Part shown: positions 19,869 to 27,900 of the stretch, one piece after another
Layout of the letters: every line of letters starts with the position of its first letter
Numbering within the stretch: the stretch's first letter is position 1
NCBI RefSeq assembly: GCF_001584335.1
Contig: NZ_LSBB01000020.1
Span: 186,001-250,000, forward strand
DNA from: Bacillus atrophaeus
GTDB lineage: Bacteria; Bacillota; Bacilli; Bacillales; Bacillaceae
Reading direction: 5' to 3'
Length of the DNA: 64,000 nucleotides
Made by a program: the position numbers and the translations under genes
Notes under the pieces: model-generated
Databases searched by the model: none
Told to the model about the DNA's origin: nothing
What the model saw: the letters and a program-made list of their open reading frames with translations, nothing else

Positions 19869-20090
19869 TTAAGCATTGCCCGCGATCGGCTGATCGACCA
19901 TATCTTTATCGTACACATTGGTCGTATTTTTGTAATTCGTAAGCGTGAGATTGTCTCCTGTAATAAAGCTGCCTGCACCCGCAAATGTCTTGACCTGGCT
20001 TTGGGGGGAAATGGTGATGCAATCGCCGATATGAACGACTCCGCTCGTACCGACTGCATTAATTTTAAACGCTCCGACAATCGCTGGCAT
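19869..20090 (-). CDS. gerPA: Spore germination protein GerPA
   Basis: The first gene of gerPA-F gives a 73-residue protein beginning [23 protein letters not shown], with a C-terminus in [11 protein letters not shown]. The ATG at 20090 has AAAGGATG upstream; a longer frame to 20168 is not supported and would cross the promoter region. A sigma-K type promoter lies about 80 bases upstream. GerPA and GerPF share the same fold-defining ends, consistent with duplication inside the operon. Confidence 0.93.
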   Translation of the reverse strand: MPAIVGAFKINAVGTSGVVHIGDCITISPQSQVKTFAGAGSFITGDNLTLTNYKNTTNVYDKDMVDQPIAGNA

Positions 20091-20170
20091 ACGGGCACAT
20101 CCTTTATTGTAAAAATGAGGAAAAACAAGTAAAGTGGGTAAGGATATACATCCATTTGGGCTATTCACGA

Positions 20171-20197
20171 TAGCTTATGACAAATGCACATTTTTGT
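20171..20197 (-). promoter_or_regulatory. Sigma-K type promoter of the gerP operon
   Basis: On the minus strand, AC (20197-20196), a 16-base spacer and CATAAGCTA (20179-20171) match the sigma-K pattern AC-N16-CATANNNTA exactly. It sits 80 bp upstream of gerPA. Late mother-cell expression of gerP is known in B. subtilis. Confidence 0.75.
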
Positions 20198-20224
20198 GAG
20201 CGAAAAAATAAAGGAGAACGTAAA

Positions 20225-21412
20225 ATGAATCAAAGTCCTGCGCCAACGCAGTCCGATGAGCGGATTGTATCGCTTGATTTGCTGAGGGGAATCAGTATAT
20301 TAGGGATTCTTCTAGTGAATATTTTTGATTTCAAAGCGCCGATGGCCCAAACGATGACAATCGTCCAGAGTATTCCTGGAACGATTTCCTATTGGTGTGA
20401 AGCGCTGATTGCCATTTTTATTGAAGGAAGTTTTTATCCGCTGTTTTCTTTCCTTTTTGGGACGGGGGCGATCCTGTTTTATGAGAGAATCCGCGCCAAA
20501 GGGCTTTCATTTGGGGCATTTTATACAAGAAGACTGCTCGTTTTAACAGCGATCGGCATCCTTCACGCGGTTTTTGTGTGGTCTGGCGATATATTGTTTA
20601 CATATGGCATCCTCGGTTTTCTGCTGTTTTTCTTTCTGAAACGGAAGAAGTCTGTGCTATTGATTTGGGCGGTGTGCTTATATTGTATTCCGTACGGGAT
20701 TTTATCTCTTTTGATGCTTCTCATGCTGCTGGTTCCGGCGGAAGAGATGCAGGATCTGCTTGGTGCGTCTGATCAGACGGCGGCGATTTTTCAGCATGGA
20801 AGCTTTGGCGACATTACCGCTTTTCGATTCAGCGAATGGCTGACGGAAAATGTGGCGGTGCTGCCGCTCTCTGCTTGTATCATCGTGCCTTGTTTTCTTA
20901 TCGGTATTTATGCTTATAAAAGAGGATGGTTTGAAAAAGAAATATCCGCGGGTGTAAAAAGTGAATTACTCGTGCTGATGTGGTGTTCGTTAGCCGCCGG
21001 TCTGTTGCTTAAGCTTACTCCCGTGTGGTTTGGCTGGAATATGACATGGATTTACATACAGCAGATGGCGGGAGGGCCGATTCTTGCCCTTGGCTATGTA
21101 TCAGGATTCCTGCTGTTATGGAATAAAAAGCGGCAGGCTGGCTCTGTTCTTCGCATGTTTTCCTATGTCGGCAGGCTGTCGCTGACTCAGTATTTGTTTC
21201 AGACGATTTTTTTAAGCCTGTTTTTTTACGGCTACGGATTGGGGTTCTACGGGATGTTTTCTTCAGCGGAAATGCTTGGTATCGCGCTGATTTTTTATGC
21301 GTGTCAGCTGGTATTCAGCAGATTATGGGTTAAAACGTTCCGCTACGGTCCGTTTGAATATGTATGGCGGAAGCTTACCTATTGGCGTCTTCCCGCTTTT
21401 CGGAAGGAATAA
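20225..21412 (+). CDS. DUF418 family membrane protein
   Basis: This 395-residue protein has about ten membrane segments. It starts with the family's typical RIVSLDLLRGISILGILLVNI, followed by IFIEGSFYPLFSFLFG near residue 75 and a C-terminal RLSLTQYLFQTIF and GPFEYVWRKLTYW, all hallmarks of DUF418 (YeiB/YxaH/YrkO) proteins. AAAGGAG precedes the ATG at 20225. I do not recall a gene of this type between gerPA and yisI in B. subtilis 168, so it may be an extra gene here. Its 3' end overlaps the convergent yisI by 38 bases. Function unknown; transport or envelope roles have been proposed for relatives. Confidence 0.85.
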   Translation: MNQSPAPTQSDERIVSLDLLRGISILGILLVNIFDFKAPMAQTMTIVQSIPGTISYWCEALIAIFIEGSFYPLFSFLFGTGAILFYERIRAKGLSFGAFYTRRLLVLTAIGILHAVFVWSGDILFTYGILGFLLFFFLKRKKSVLLIWAVCLYCIPYGILSLLMLLMLLVPAEEMQDLLGASDQTAAIFQHGSFGDITAFRFSEWLTENVAVLPLSACIIVPCFLIGIYAYKRGWFEKEISAGVKSELLVLMWCSLAAGLLLKLTPVWFGWNMTWIYIQQMAGGPILALGYVSGFLLLWNKKRQAGSVLRMFSYVGRLSLTQYLFQTIFLSLFFYGYGLGFYGMFSSAEMLGIALIFYACQLVFSRLWVKTFRYGPFEYVWRKLTYWRLPAFRKE

Positions 21413-21548
21413 TGTCCTGCTTAATGCCATCATTTAAGAGGTTGTCCAGCTCTTGGCTGCATTGAATCGCCTCTTTGGAATTCATGCCGAATTTTTGGGC
21501 TGTCTCGATTAAAGTCATTCTCTTTTCTTCAATTTTTCTGTTCATCAT
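21375..21548 (-). CDS. yisI: YisI, Spo0E-like aspartyl-phosphate phosphatase
   Basis: A 57-residue all-helical protein with the Spo0E signature SQELDNLL (near residue 33) after a first helix of about 25 residues. Spo0E-family proteins dephosphorylate Spo0A~P and so delay sporulation. GGAG lies six bases before the ATG at 21548; a second ATG follows immediately. It converges on and overlaps the DUF418 gene. Confidence 0.9.
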   Translation of the reverse strand: MMNRKIEEKRMTLIETAQKFGMNSKEAIQCSQELDNLLNDGIKQDIIPSEKREDANR

Positions 21549-21696
21549 GACGGTCTCCAACTCTCGAATTTATTTTGGAAAACGGAGGATATGGTTAGTA
21601 TAACCTATTTTTGTATAAAAGGTTTTCTTTCGTCAATATGACAAAAAATGTGACAAAATTTTATGTTAAAAGAAAGCAGGCCCGGATAAGAGACAG

Positions 21697-22683
21697 CTAG
21701 AGTGTGGCCAGCTGTAGGTGCAATAAGGCCTGCCGATGTTCGATATCATGTAAAATTTTTGTCTGTTCCCGTTCTAATGAGGAGCAGGTGCCGCTGATAT
21801 ATGGGTCGCCGCTAATCCGCGGGCAAATGTCAAGGTGCCACTCTCTGATTTTCTGAGACAGACGGTCTATCGTAAATTCCCTTGTTAACACATTTTTTAA
21901 TAGAGCGTGATACTGTGCTTTAAAGGCGGTAATAGCGAGCAGTCTGGCAGCCAGCGTTTGTCCGTTTGCAAGCAGGATGTCATCGTCTGCCAATGTGTTC
22001 AAGACAAGCTCTCGCGTCTCTTGCGGCACGATTTGAAAGCGGCCGGCGTCTCCGTTTAAATAAAGGGCGAAATGGGATGAGTGCCGGGTGCAGGTGCTTC
22101 CGATCAGCCATAAGTAAAAAAGCTTCACATCAAGGTATGTTTTGATGCGCACGGCAAATTCGTCATCAGCCGCTGAATGAATAAAGGAAAGAAATTCTTG
22201 TAAGTATGCGTCATGCTTGGGTGTGTTCATATTGCTTAAAGCATTAAAAAGCCCATTCTCTGTGCCAAAGAGCGGAATTCTCGGATCGGTATAGCGGGCT
22301 TCGTAAATCGCCCCCAACGGCATATGGCGCTCCTTTAAGAAATGGTCGTCAACCGCTTCGATTTTGACATAAATGCCTTCTTCCCGGCCATTTATATGAA
22401 GAAACACATGGGAAGCAAGAGGAGAGAGAACGCCGATTTGGCTGAAAAAGTGATAGGCCAGCCTCCGTCTGATAAGTGAGGGATCATGCTCCTCCGCGTT
22501 CAAATATATCGTTCTTTTTCCGTGCAGCGCGTTCTCATATTCTATTACATAAGATTTCTTATTCAGGCCGCCCCGGTTTCTGATAAGAATACGTGAGGCT
22601 GCAGATTCTGAGACGAGCAGGCCGGCTGCTGAGCCATTGCTTTGTATCTGCTGCGGATGAAAATATAGACTTATCGTTTCCAT
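21697..22683 (-). CDS. yisJ: YisJ, CotH-like spore coat protein
   Basis: The 328-residue protein resembles the CotH spore-coat kinase family. It has an N-terminal RNRGGLNKKSYVIEYE-type strand region, GIYVKIEAVDDHFLKER near residue 115, and a DVKLFYLWLIGSTC...HFALYLNGDAGRFQIVP region near residues 200-235. In active CotH proteins this last part reads on to a W-D-x-D motif; here it is VPQETRE, so the catalytic acidic motif looks lost. The ATG at 22683 is behind AAAGGA; a longer frame is unsupported. A CATANNNTA sigma-K-like -10 lies at 22715-22723 on the minus strand. The likely role is structural in the coat. Confidence 0.72.
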   Translation of the reverse strand: METISLYFHPQQIQSNGSAAGLLVSESAASRILIRNRGGLNKKSYVIEYENALHGKRTIYLNAEEHDPSLIRRRLAYHFFSQIGVLSPLASHVFLHINGREEGIYVKIEAVDDHFLKERHMPLGAIYEARYTDPRIPLFGTENGLFNALSNMNTPKHDAYLQEFLSFIHSAADDEFAVRIKTYLDVKLFYLWLIGSTCTRHSSHFALYLNGDAGRFQIVPQETRELVLNTLADDDILLANGQTLAARLLAITAFKAQYHALLKNVLTREFTIDRLSQKIREWHLDICPRISGDPYISGTCSSLEREQTKILHDIEHRQALLHLQLATL

Positions 22684-22787
22684 ATTCTTTTCCTTTCCTC
22701 CTTTACGCCATATGTATGATATGTACAAGGAGCATGTCCCGAAACTGTGTATCTCGTTATTCTTTGCCTAAACTCATGACGGAGAAA

Positions 22788-22815
22788 AAAGGGTTTCTCA
22801 TTTTTAATAGAGAAT
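22788..22815 (+). promoter_or_regulatory. Sigma-H-like promoter of yisK
   Basis: AAAGGGTTT (22788-22796), a 12-base spacer and AGAGAAT (22809-22815) fit the sigma-H pattern RnAGGAwWW-N11-12-RnnGAAT with one mismatch. The start of yisK is about 45 bases on. B. subtilis yisK is known to be sigma-H dependent. Confidence 0.6.
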
Positions 22816-22859
22816 AAAATAAATAGCGCGTTTTGATATAAAGACGATGGGGGAATAAG

Positions 22860-23765
22860 ATGAAATTTGCGACAGGGGAACTATACAACCGAATATTTGT
22901 CGGCCTGATTATTGATGATCACAAAATTATGGATTTGCAAAAGGCTGAAAAAAAACTGTTTGAACTTGAAACGATTCCGAATACGCTTGCGGAATGCATT
23001 GCAGAAGGAGACAAATTTGTGGCGCATGCCCGCCAGCTTGCGGAATGGGCCAAAAAACCAAATGATGAGCTTGGTTCATTTATTTATTCACTGTCAGACG
23101 TGAAACTGCACGCGCCTATCCCTAAGCCATCTAAAAACGTGATGTGTATCGGGAAAAACTATAAGGATCATGCGATTGAAATGGGGAGTGAGGCAGACAT
23201 ACCCGAGTATCCGATGGTATTTACAAAGTCGCCGACAACCGTCACAGGGCACGGCGATGTGATCAACTGCCATTCACAAGTCACTGCACAGCTTGACTAT
23301 GAGGGGGAGCTTGCGGTCGTCATCGGTAAAAGCGGGACACATATCTCTAAAGAAGAAGCGTATGACCACATTTTCGGATATACGATAATTAACGATGTCA
23401 CAGCCCGTGACCTTCAAAAAAAGCATAAGCAATTTTTCATTGGCAAAAGCCTTGATTCTACCTGTCCGATGGGACCGGTGCTTGTACATAAATCATTGAT
23501 TCCGGACCCTCAGTGTTTACAGGTTGAAACGAGAGTCAACGGCGAACTGCGCCAGTCCGGCTCGACAAGCGATATGATTTTTTCGATTGCAGAGTTAATT
23601 GAAACGCTGTCGAAGGGCATGACGCTTGAAGCAGGGGATATTATCGCGACAGGCACGCCGTCCGGTGTCGGCAAAGGATTTACCCCGCCGAAGTTTTTAC
23701 AGGCGGGAGACAGCATTGACATTACCATTGAACCAATCGGGACTTTATCAAATCGCATGGGCTGA
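22860..23765 (+). CDS. yisK: YisK, fumarylacetoacetate hydrolase-fold protein
   Basis: The 301-residue protein has a small N-terminal domain and a C-terminal FAH-fold domain. The FAH signature is clear: NVMCIGKNYKDHAIEMG (about 95), LDYEGELAVVIGK with the metal-binding E-x-E (about 148-150), INDVTARDLQ with the metal-binding Asp (about 179), and IIATGTPSGVG. Homologues decarboxylate oxaloacetate or hydrolyse acylpyruvates. In B. subtilis YisK affects cell shape together with the actin homologue Mbl. It has its own sigma-H-like promoter. Confidence 0.93.
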   Translation: MKFATGELYNRIFVGLIIDDHKIMDLQKAEKKLFELETIPNTLAECIAEGDKFVAHARQLAEWAKKPNDELGSFIYSLSDVKLHAPIPKPSKNVMCIGKNYKDHAIEMGSEADIPEYPMVFTKSPTTVTGHGDVINCHSQVTAQLDYEGELAVVIGKSGTHISKEEAYDHIFGYTIINDVTARDLQKKHKQFFIGKSLDSTCPMGPVLVHKSLIPDPQCLQVETRVNGELRQSGSTSDMIFSIAELIETLSKGMTLEAGDIIATGTPSGVGKGFTPPKFLQAGDSIDITIEPIGTLSNRMG

Positions 23766-23862
23766 TTGTCCGGCTGGCTTTTTGAGAAATTCATTTTGTT
23801 GCCGGGGACAAGTTCATGGTACTATAAGTGGGGTATATTTATCTGATAGGGGGAAAACGTGT

Positions 23863-24219
23863 ATGACACACATGCATATTGCATCATGGATCGTGGCGTT
23901 GATTTTGCTTTTCGTCAGCTACGGGCTTTATTCTTCTGGGAGTGCGAAGGGCGCCAAAATCACTCACATGATCCTGAGATTATTTTATATTCTCATCATT
24001 TTGACAGGCGCTGAGCTATTTATCCGGTTCGCCAACTTTAACGGAGAATACGCCGGAAAAATGCTGCTCGGCATTATCACGATCGGCTTAATGGAAATGA
24101 TCCTCATCCGCAAGAAAAAAGAGAAATCAACTGGAGGCTTGTGGATCGGTTTTATCATTGTTCTCGTTCTTACTGTTTTACTCGGCTTGCATTTGCCGAT
24201 CGGCTTTCATTTGTTTTAA
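23863..24219 (+). CDS. yisL: YisL, small membrane protein (DUF1516)
   Basis: The 118-residue protein has four hydrophobic segments and begins MTHMHIASWIVALILLFVSYG; a short basic loop IRKKKEKST separates the third and fourth segments. This matches the YisL/DUF1516 family in length and layout. The ATG at 23863 has a G-rich ribosome site (AGGGGG) nine bases upstream; a longer frame from 23626 overlaps yisK and is a shadow. Function unknown. Confidence 0.88.
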   Translation: MTHMHIASWIVALILLFVSYGLYSSGSAKGAKITHMILRLFYILIILTGAELFIRFANFNGEYAGKMLLGIITIGLMEMILIRKKKEKSTGGLWIGFIIVLVLTVLLGLHLPIGFHLF

Positions 24220-24227
24220 AAGTTGAT

Positions 24228-24261
24228 CCGGTTAAGGATAAAATCCTTAACCGGGTTTTTT
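24228..24261 (+). terminator. Terminator after yisL
   Basis: CCGGTTAAGGAT (24228-24239) and ATCCTTAACCGG (24243-24254) form a perfect 12-bp stem with a 3-base loop, then GTTTTTTT. Confidence 0.95.
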
Positions 24262-24416
24262 TATGCTCTCAGAAAACGATGTGCACAATATATTAGCAAA
24301 TTCATATAAATTCCATAAATATTTAAAATTACCTTAAATGTCCCCTTGAATAACTCCGAATCTGTTAAATTATGATACTCTTCAAAAAGAATCAGAATTT
24401 TTCAGGAGGTTATGAA

Positions 24417-27119
24417 ATGAAACGAACAAAAGTGAGTTCTTTCTGGGCGTCGGTTTTGATCTTTACGCTTGTCATCAGTCTCTTTACGCCGTTCAGAGAA
24501 GTGTCTGCTTCAGGCAATACGATTGAAGATGCCTCAATTTTGGAAAATGGAAAAGAACAAACCGGAATGCTAAAGGAGCCGGAGCAGTCTCAATGGTACC
24601 AAATCTCCCCGGGCAAAGATGAAATCTTCAACGATTCTCATATGGCATTGTCGGTTAAGAGTGAATCCTTTTTAAATGTAAGCGTTTATGCCAGCAAAGA
24701 AAAAGCGCAAAAAGACGAAACCTTTGATATGTACCGCTCTTATACTGCGCAAGAAGGAAAAAGTGAAATCAACATTCCTCATGCCTGGAAGGGGCCTTAC
24801 TACATAAAGGTGGAGTATGTCGGGGAAGAAGCTGAAGACGGGGATGCGGTTGCTGCTGAAAATGGCGAATCCGACAAAACCACGGAAGCGGCGTACACCA
24901 TCAGCTACAAAGGAACAAAGCTTCAGCCGGCTGATCTTGAAGAAGAGTCTTGTCCGGTGGAAATGAGTGTTGACCAGAAAAAGTCAGGTAAAGACATTTT
25001 AAAGCAGCTGAGAGCCATTCGTGATGATCAGCTGAATCAAACGGCTCTAGGTAAACAGATGTCCGGCCTCTATTATAAGGCAGCTCCGTTCATCGTCGCT
25101 AAACTTGCTCTGAATAAAGAGACGAGAAATGCGGTATATCAGGATCTTGTGACGCTGCAGCCAATGTTCAAAGATGTATCTGAAAATGGCGCGGATTCTT
25201 CGTATACCATAACGGAAAACGATCAAAAAGCGATAACTCGCCTGTATGAAACGGCAATAAAATCTGTTCCTTCTTTCCTGAAAAAAGACATGAAAAAACA
25301 AGCGGAGCAATTGAAAATAAATCAAGTAAAGGGAAAGACGGCGGGAGCATTTTTAACAGAAAACAAGCTGGCGCCTGAAAGCAACGTTCAGACCGGAAAA
25401 GTCATCTTTAAAGTGAAGGACAAGAAGAGTCTTCAGTCCGTAAATAATGAAATGAAAGGCTTTACGGCCAGCGCGCAATCGAAAAAAGATATAGAAAACG
25501 TGAAAAATGCAAAAAAACTGTTCGATAATCTCTATTCGTTCGAACTGCCGAAGGATCAAAAACAAAACGGGTCGTATACAGCAAGTGCAAAACGAGTGAA
25601 GAGCGCGGCTTCTTCTTTATCAAAAATGTCCAACGTAGAGTTTGCTGAACCTGTTCAGGAATACAAAAGTCTGTCTAAGGATATTCAATACTCCTATCAA
25701 TGGCCGCTCAAAAATAACGGAGAAGACGGCGGCGTGAAGGGGGCGGATGTGAAATCTGAATCGGCAAATGCCCTGCTTGCAAAACGCAAGCTGAATGACA
25801 CGCTGATCGCTGTTGTGGATACGGGCGTTGACAGCACCCTTTCAGATTTGGAAGGAAAGGTAAGGACGGATTTAGGACGCAATTTCGTCGGACGAAACAA
25901 TAATGCGATGGATGATCAAGGACATGGAACACATGTCGCCGGTATTATCGCGGCAGAAAGCGGCAATGGATATTCAATGGCGGGTTTACATGCTAAAGCA
26001 AACATTATACCTGTTAAAGTGCTCGATTCCACCGGGGCCGGAGACACTGAGCAAATCGCGCTCGGCATCAAATACGCGGCTGACAAAGGAGCAAAAGTCA
26101 TCAATTTGAGCCTGGGCGGGGGATACAGCCGGGTGCTTGAATTTGCGTTGAAGTATGCTGCATCCAAAAATGTCACGATCGCGGCGGCAAGCGGAAATGA
26201 TGGAGAAAGCGAGCTGTCATATCCTGCTTCTTCTAAATATGTAATGTCAGTCGGAGCAAGCAACCGCATGGATATGACGGCTGATTTCTCAAACTATGGA
26301 AAAGGGCTGGATATCACAGCGCCTGGTTCTGATATTCCAAGCTTGGTGCCAAACGGAAACGTGACGTATATGAGCGGAACTTCAATGGCGACGCCATATG
26401 CCGCTGCGGCCGCAGGACTATTGCTTTCTCAAAATCCGAAGCTGAAACCGAATGAAGTTGAGGATATTCTGAAGCGTACAGCTGACGATATTTCCTTTGA
26501 CAGTGTGGACGGCGGAGAAGAAGTACTGTATGACGAAAACGGTGATCCGATTGAAATTCCTCATATTCCCGGCGTTGACTGGCATTCCGGCCACGGCCGT
26601 TTGAATGTGATGAAGGCGGTCAGCGCGGTAGATTTACAAGTGAAGATCAACAAGCTTGAAGATACGCAGACAGCCGTCCGGGGAACAGCAAAAGCAGGCA
26701 CCGCAGTTGAAGTTAAAAACGGCAAGAAAAAGCTGGGCAGCGCAAAAGCCGGAAAAGACGGCAAATTCAAAGTTAATATTCCAACCCAGAAAAAAGATCA
26801 AGTATTGCATATCAATGCCTCATTGGGTGATGCAAAAACGTCTGTCAAAACAGTTGTGGTAAAAGGCAAACCATCAGGCGCTCCAAAAGTAAATGGAGTG
26901 AAAGCGAAAGACACGGCAGTAAAAGGAAAAGCAAACAGTAAGGCAGCAATCAAGGTCAAAAATAAATCGAAAAAGGTCATAGCCTCTGCGAAAGCGGATA
27001 ATAAAGGAGCGTTTTCTGTAAAAATCAAAAAACAAAAAGCGGGAACCGTCCTTTATGTCACGGCGGCCGATACAGATAAAAAAGAAAGCAAAGCGGTAAA
27101 AGTGGTTGTGGAAAAATAG
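24417..27119 (+). CDS. wprA: Cell wall-associated subtilisin-type protease WprA
   Basis: WprA is a secreted serine protease processed into wall-bound fragments (CWBP23 and CWBP52 in B. subtilis) and acts in quality control of exported proteins. The 900-residue precursor has a signal peptide (KRTK, hydrophobic core, cleavage near VSASGN), a long lysine-rich N-terminal wall-binding part, then the subtilisin domain with Asp in AVVDTGVD, His in GHGTHVAG and Ser in SGTSMATPYA. Two Ig-like repeats follow at the C-terminus, each starting (V)RGTAKAG/VKGKANSK and rich in Lys. AGGAGG precedes the ATG by 8 bases. A terminator follows at once. Confidence 0.95.
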   Translation: MKRTKVSSFWASVLIFTLVISLFTPFREVSASGNTIEDASILENGKEQTGMLKEPEQSQWYQISPGKDEIFNDSHMALSVKSESFLNVSVYASKEKAQKDETFDMYRSYTAQEGKSEINIPHAWKGPYYIKVEYVGEEAEDGDAVAAENGESDKTTEAAYTISYKGTKLQPADLEEESCPVEMSVDQKKSGKDILKQLRAIRDDQLNQTALGKQMSGLYYKAAPFIVAKLALNKETRNAVYQDLVTLQPMFKDVSENGADSSYTITENDQKAITRLYETAIKSVPSFLKKDMKKQAEQLKINQVKGKTAGAFLTENKLAPESNVQTGKVIFKVKDKKSLQSVNNEMKGFTASAQSKKDIENVKNAKKLFDNLYSFELPKDQKQNGSYTASAKRVKSAASSLSKMSNVEFAEPVQEYKSLSKDIQYSYQWPLKNNGEDGGVKGADVKSESANALLAKRKLNDTLIAVVDTGVDSTLSDLEGKVRTDLGRNFVGRNNNAMDDQGHGTHVAGIIAAESGNGYSMAGLHAKANIIPVKVLDSTGAGDTEQIALGIKYAADKGAKVINLSLGGGYSRVLEFALKYAASKNVTIAAASGNDGESELSYPASSKYVMSVGASNRMDMTADFSNYGKGLDITAPGSDIPSLVPNGNVTYMSGTSMATPYAAAAAGLLLSQNPKLKPNEVEDILKRTADDISFDSVDGGEEVLYDENGDPIEIPHIPGVDWHSGHGRLNVMKAVSAVDLQVKINKLEDTQTAVRGTAKAGTAVEVKNGKKKLGSAKAGKDGKFKVNIPTQKKDQVLHINASLGDAKTSVKTVVVKGKPSGAPKVNGVKAKDTAVKGKANSKAAIKVKNKSKKVIASAKADNKGAFSVKIKKQKAGTVLYVTAADTDKKESKAVKVVVEK

Positions 27120-27125
27120 AAAAAA

Positions 27126-27157
27126 CAGGCGGAGCCTCGGCGGCCGCCTGTTTTTTT
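27126..27157. terminator. Terminator between convergent wprA and yisN
   Basis: CAGGCGG (27126-27132) pairs with CCGCCTG (27144-27150), flanked by an A-run and T-run, so it may serve both genes. Confidence 0.85.
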
Positions 27158-27725
27158 ATTCAGTTCCGTCCCGCTGAACAGCGGAGTACATAATGGATCG
27201 TTTCCCATCCGACGCTGTCCATTCAAACCGGTCGTTTGAGGAGGACCCTCTGCTGTAATGATGCTGTAAAGCGCACTGAGCTTCATCATTTGAAAAATGA
27301 TAAAAGGACACGCCCTTATCTTCTTCCGGACTGCCGCCTGAAAATAAACCTTTATTATAAGAAAAAACACAGTCAAATACAGATAAGCCGAAGACACGCA
27401 AATGCTGTAAAAACGCAAGAAAGGTCTCATCATCAAGCGAATTCAAAAGAGCCATTAACGGACGCTTAATCGACTTTTCATAGCGGATGCTTTCCCCGCC
27501 GGAAAGCGGAATACGCCGTCCGTCACGGATCACTGCAAAGCTGCTTGAAATGCCGGCTTTCTCCCATAATCCGTTAAGCTGAATATAAACGGGGGTATTC
27601 GGAAGGCTTTCGGCAAGCAGCATATCGCCTTCCTCATTTTCAATGACACATATCCCGTCTTCTACGATGATTGTTCCATATTCCCATTTTCTTTCTTCTG
27701 TAAATAAATACTGTTTTCGCTTCAT
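27156..27725 (-). CDS. yisN: YisN, protein of unknown function
   Basis: The 189-residue protein is soluble, with no signal peptide or membrane segment. It begins MKRKQYLFTEERKWEYGTIIVEDG, a strand-rich start, and has mixed alpha/beta composition, with a VFSYNKGLFSGGSPEEDKG loop in the second half. I recognise no domain. The name rests on its place between wprA and asnO. The GGAG ribosome site is 13 bases from the ATG, longer than usual, so the start is less certain. Confidence 0.75.
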   Translation of the reverse strand: MKRKQYLFTEERKWEYGTIIVEDGICVIENEEGDMLLAESLPNTPVYIQLNGLWEKAGISSSFAVIRDGRRIPLSGGESIRYEKSIKRPLMALLNSLDDETFLAFLQHLRVFGLSVFDCVFSYNKGLFSGGSPEEDKGVSFYHFSNDEAQCALQHHYSRGSSSNDRFEWTASDGKRSIMYSAVQRDGTE

Positions 27726-27900
27726 AGAATGGGGTAATCTCCTTTTTTATTTCATCCTCACCGTTCTTTCCAATTCAGGCTTGTCTCATACAAGTCTTCA
27801 TGGGACAAATCAACTATAAGCCTATAGATGCATAAGCTAAGAAAGGTGCTGAAGGATACGAATTTGATACCGAAAGAAACGGGATTGGAGCTGATATTAC
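27726..27900. other. Divergent yisN-asnO intergenic region
   Basis: About 175 bases between divergent genes. CATACAAGT at 27789-27797 resembles a sigma-E -10 box, which would suit sporulation-linked asnO, but no convincing -35 is seen. No ORF of note. Confidence 0.35.
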
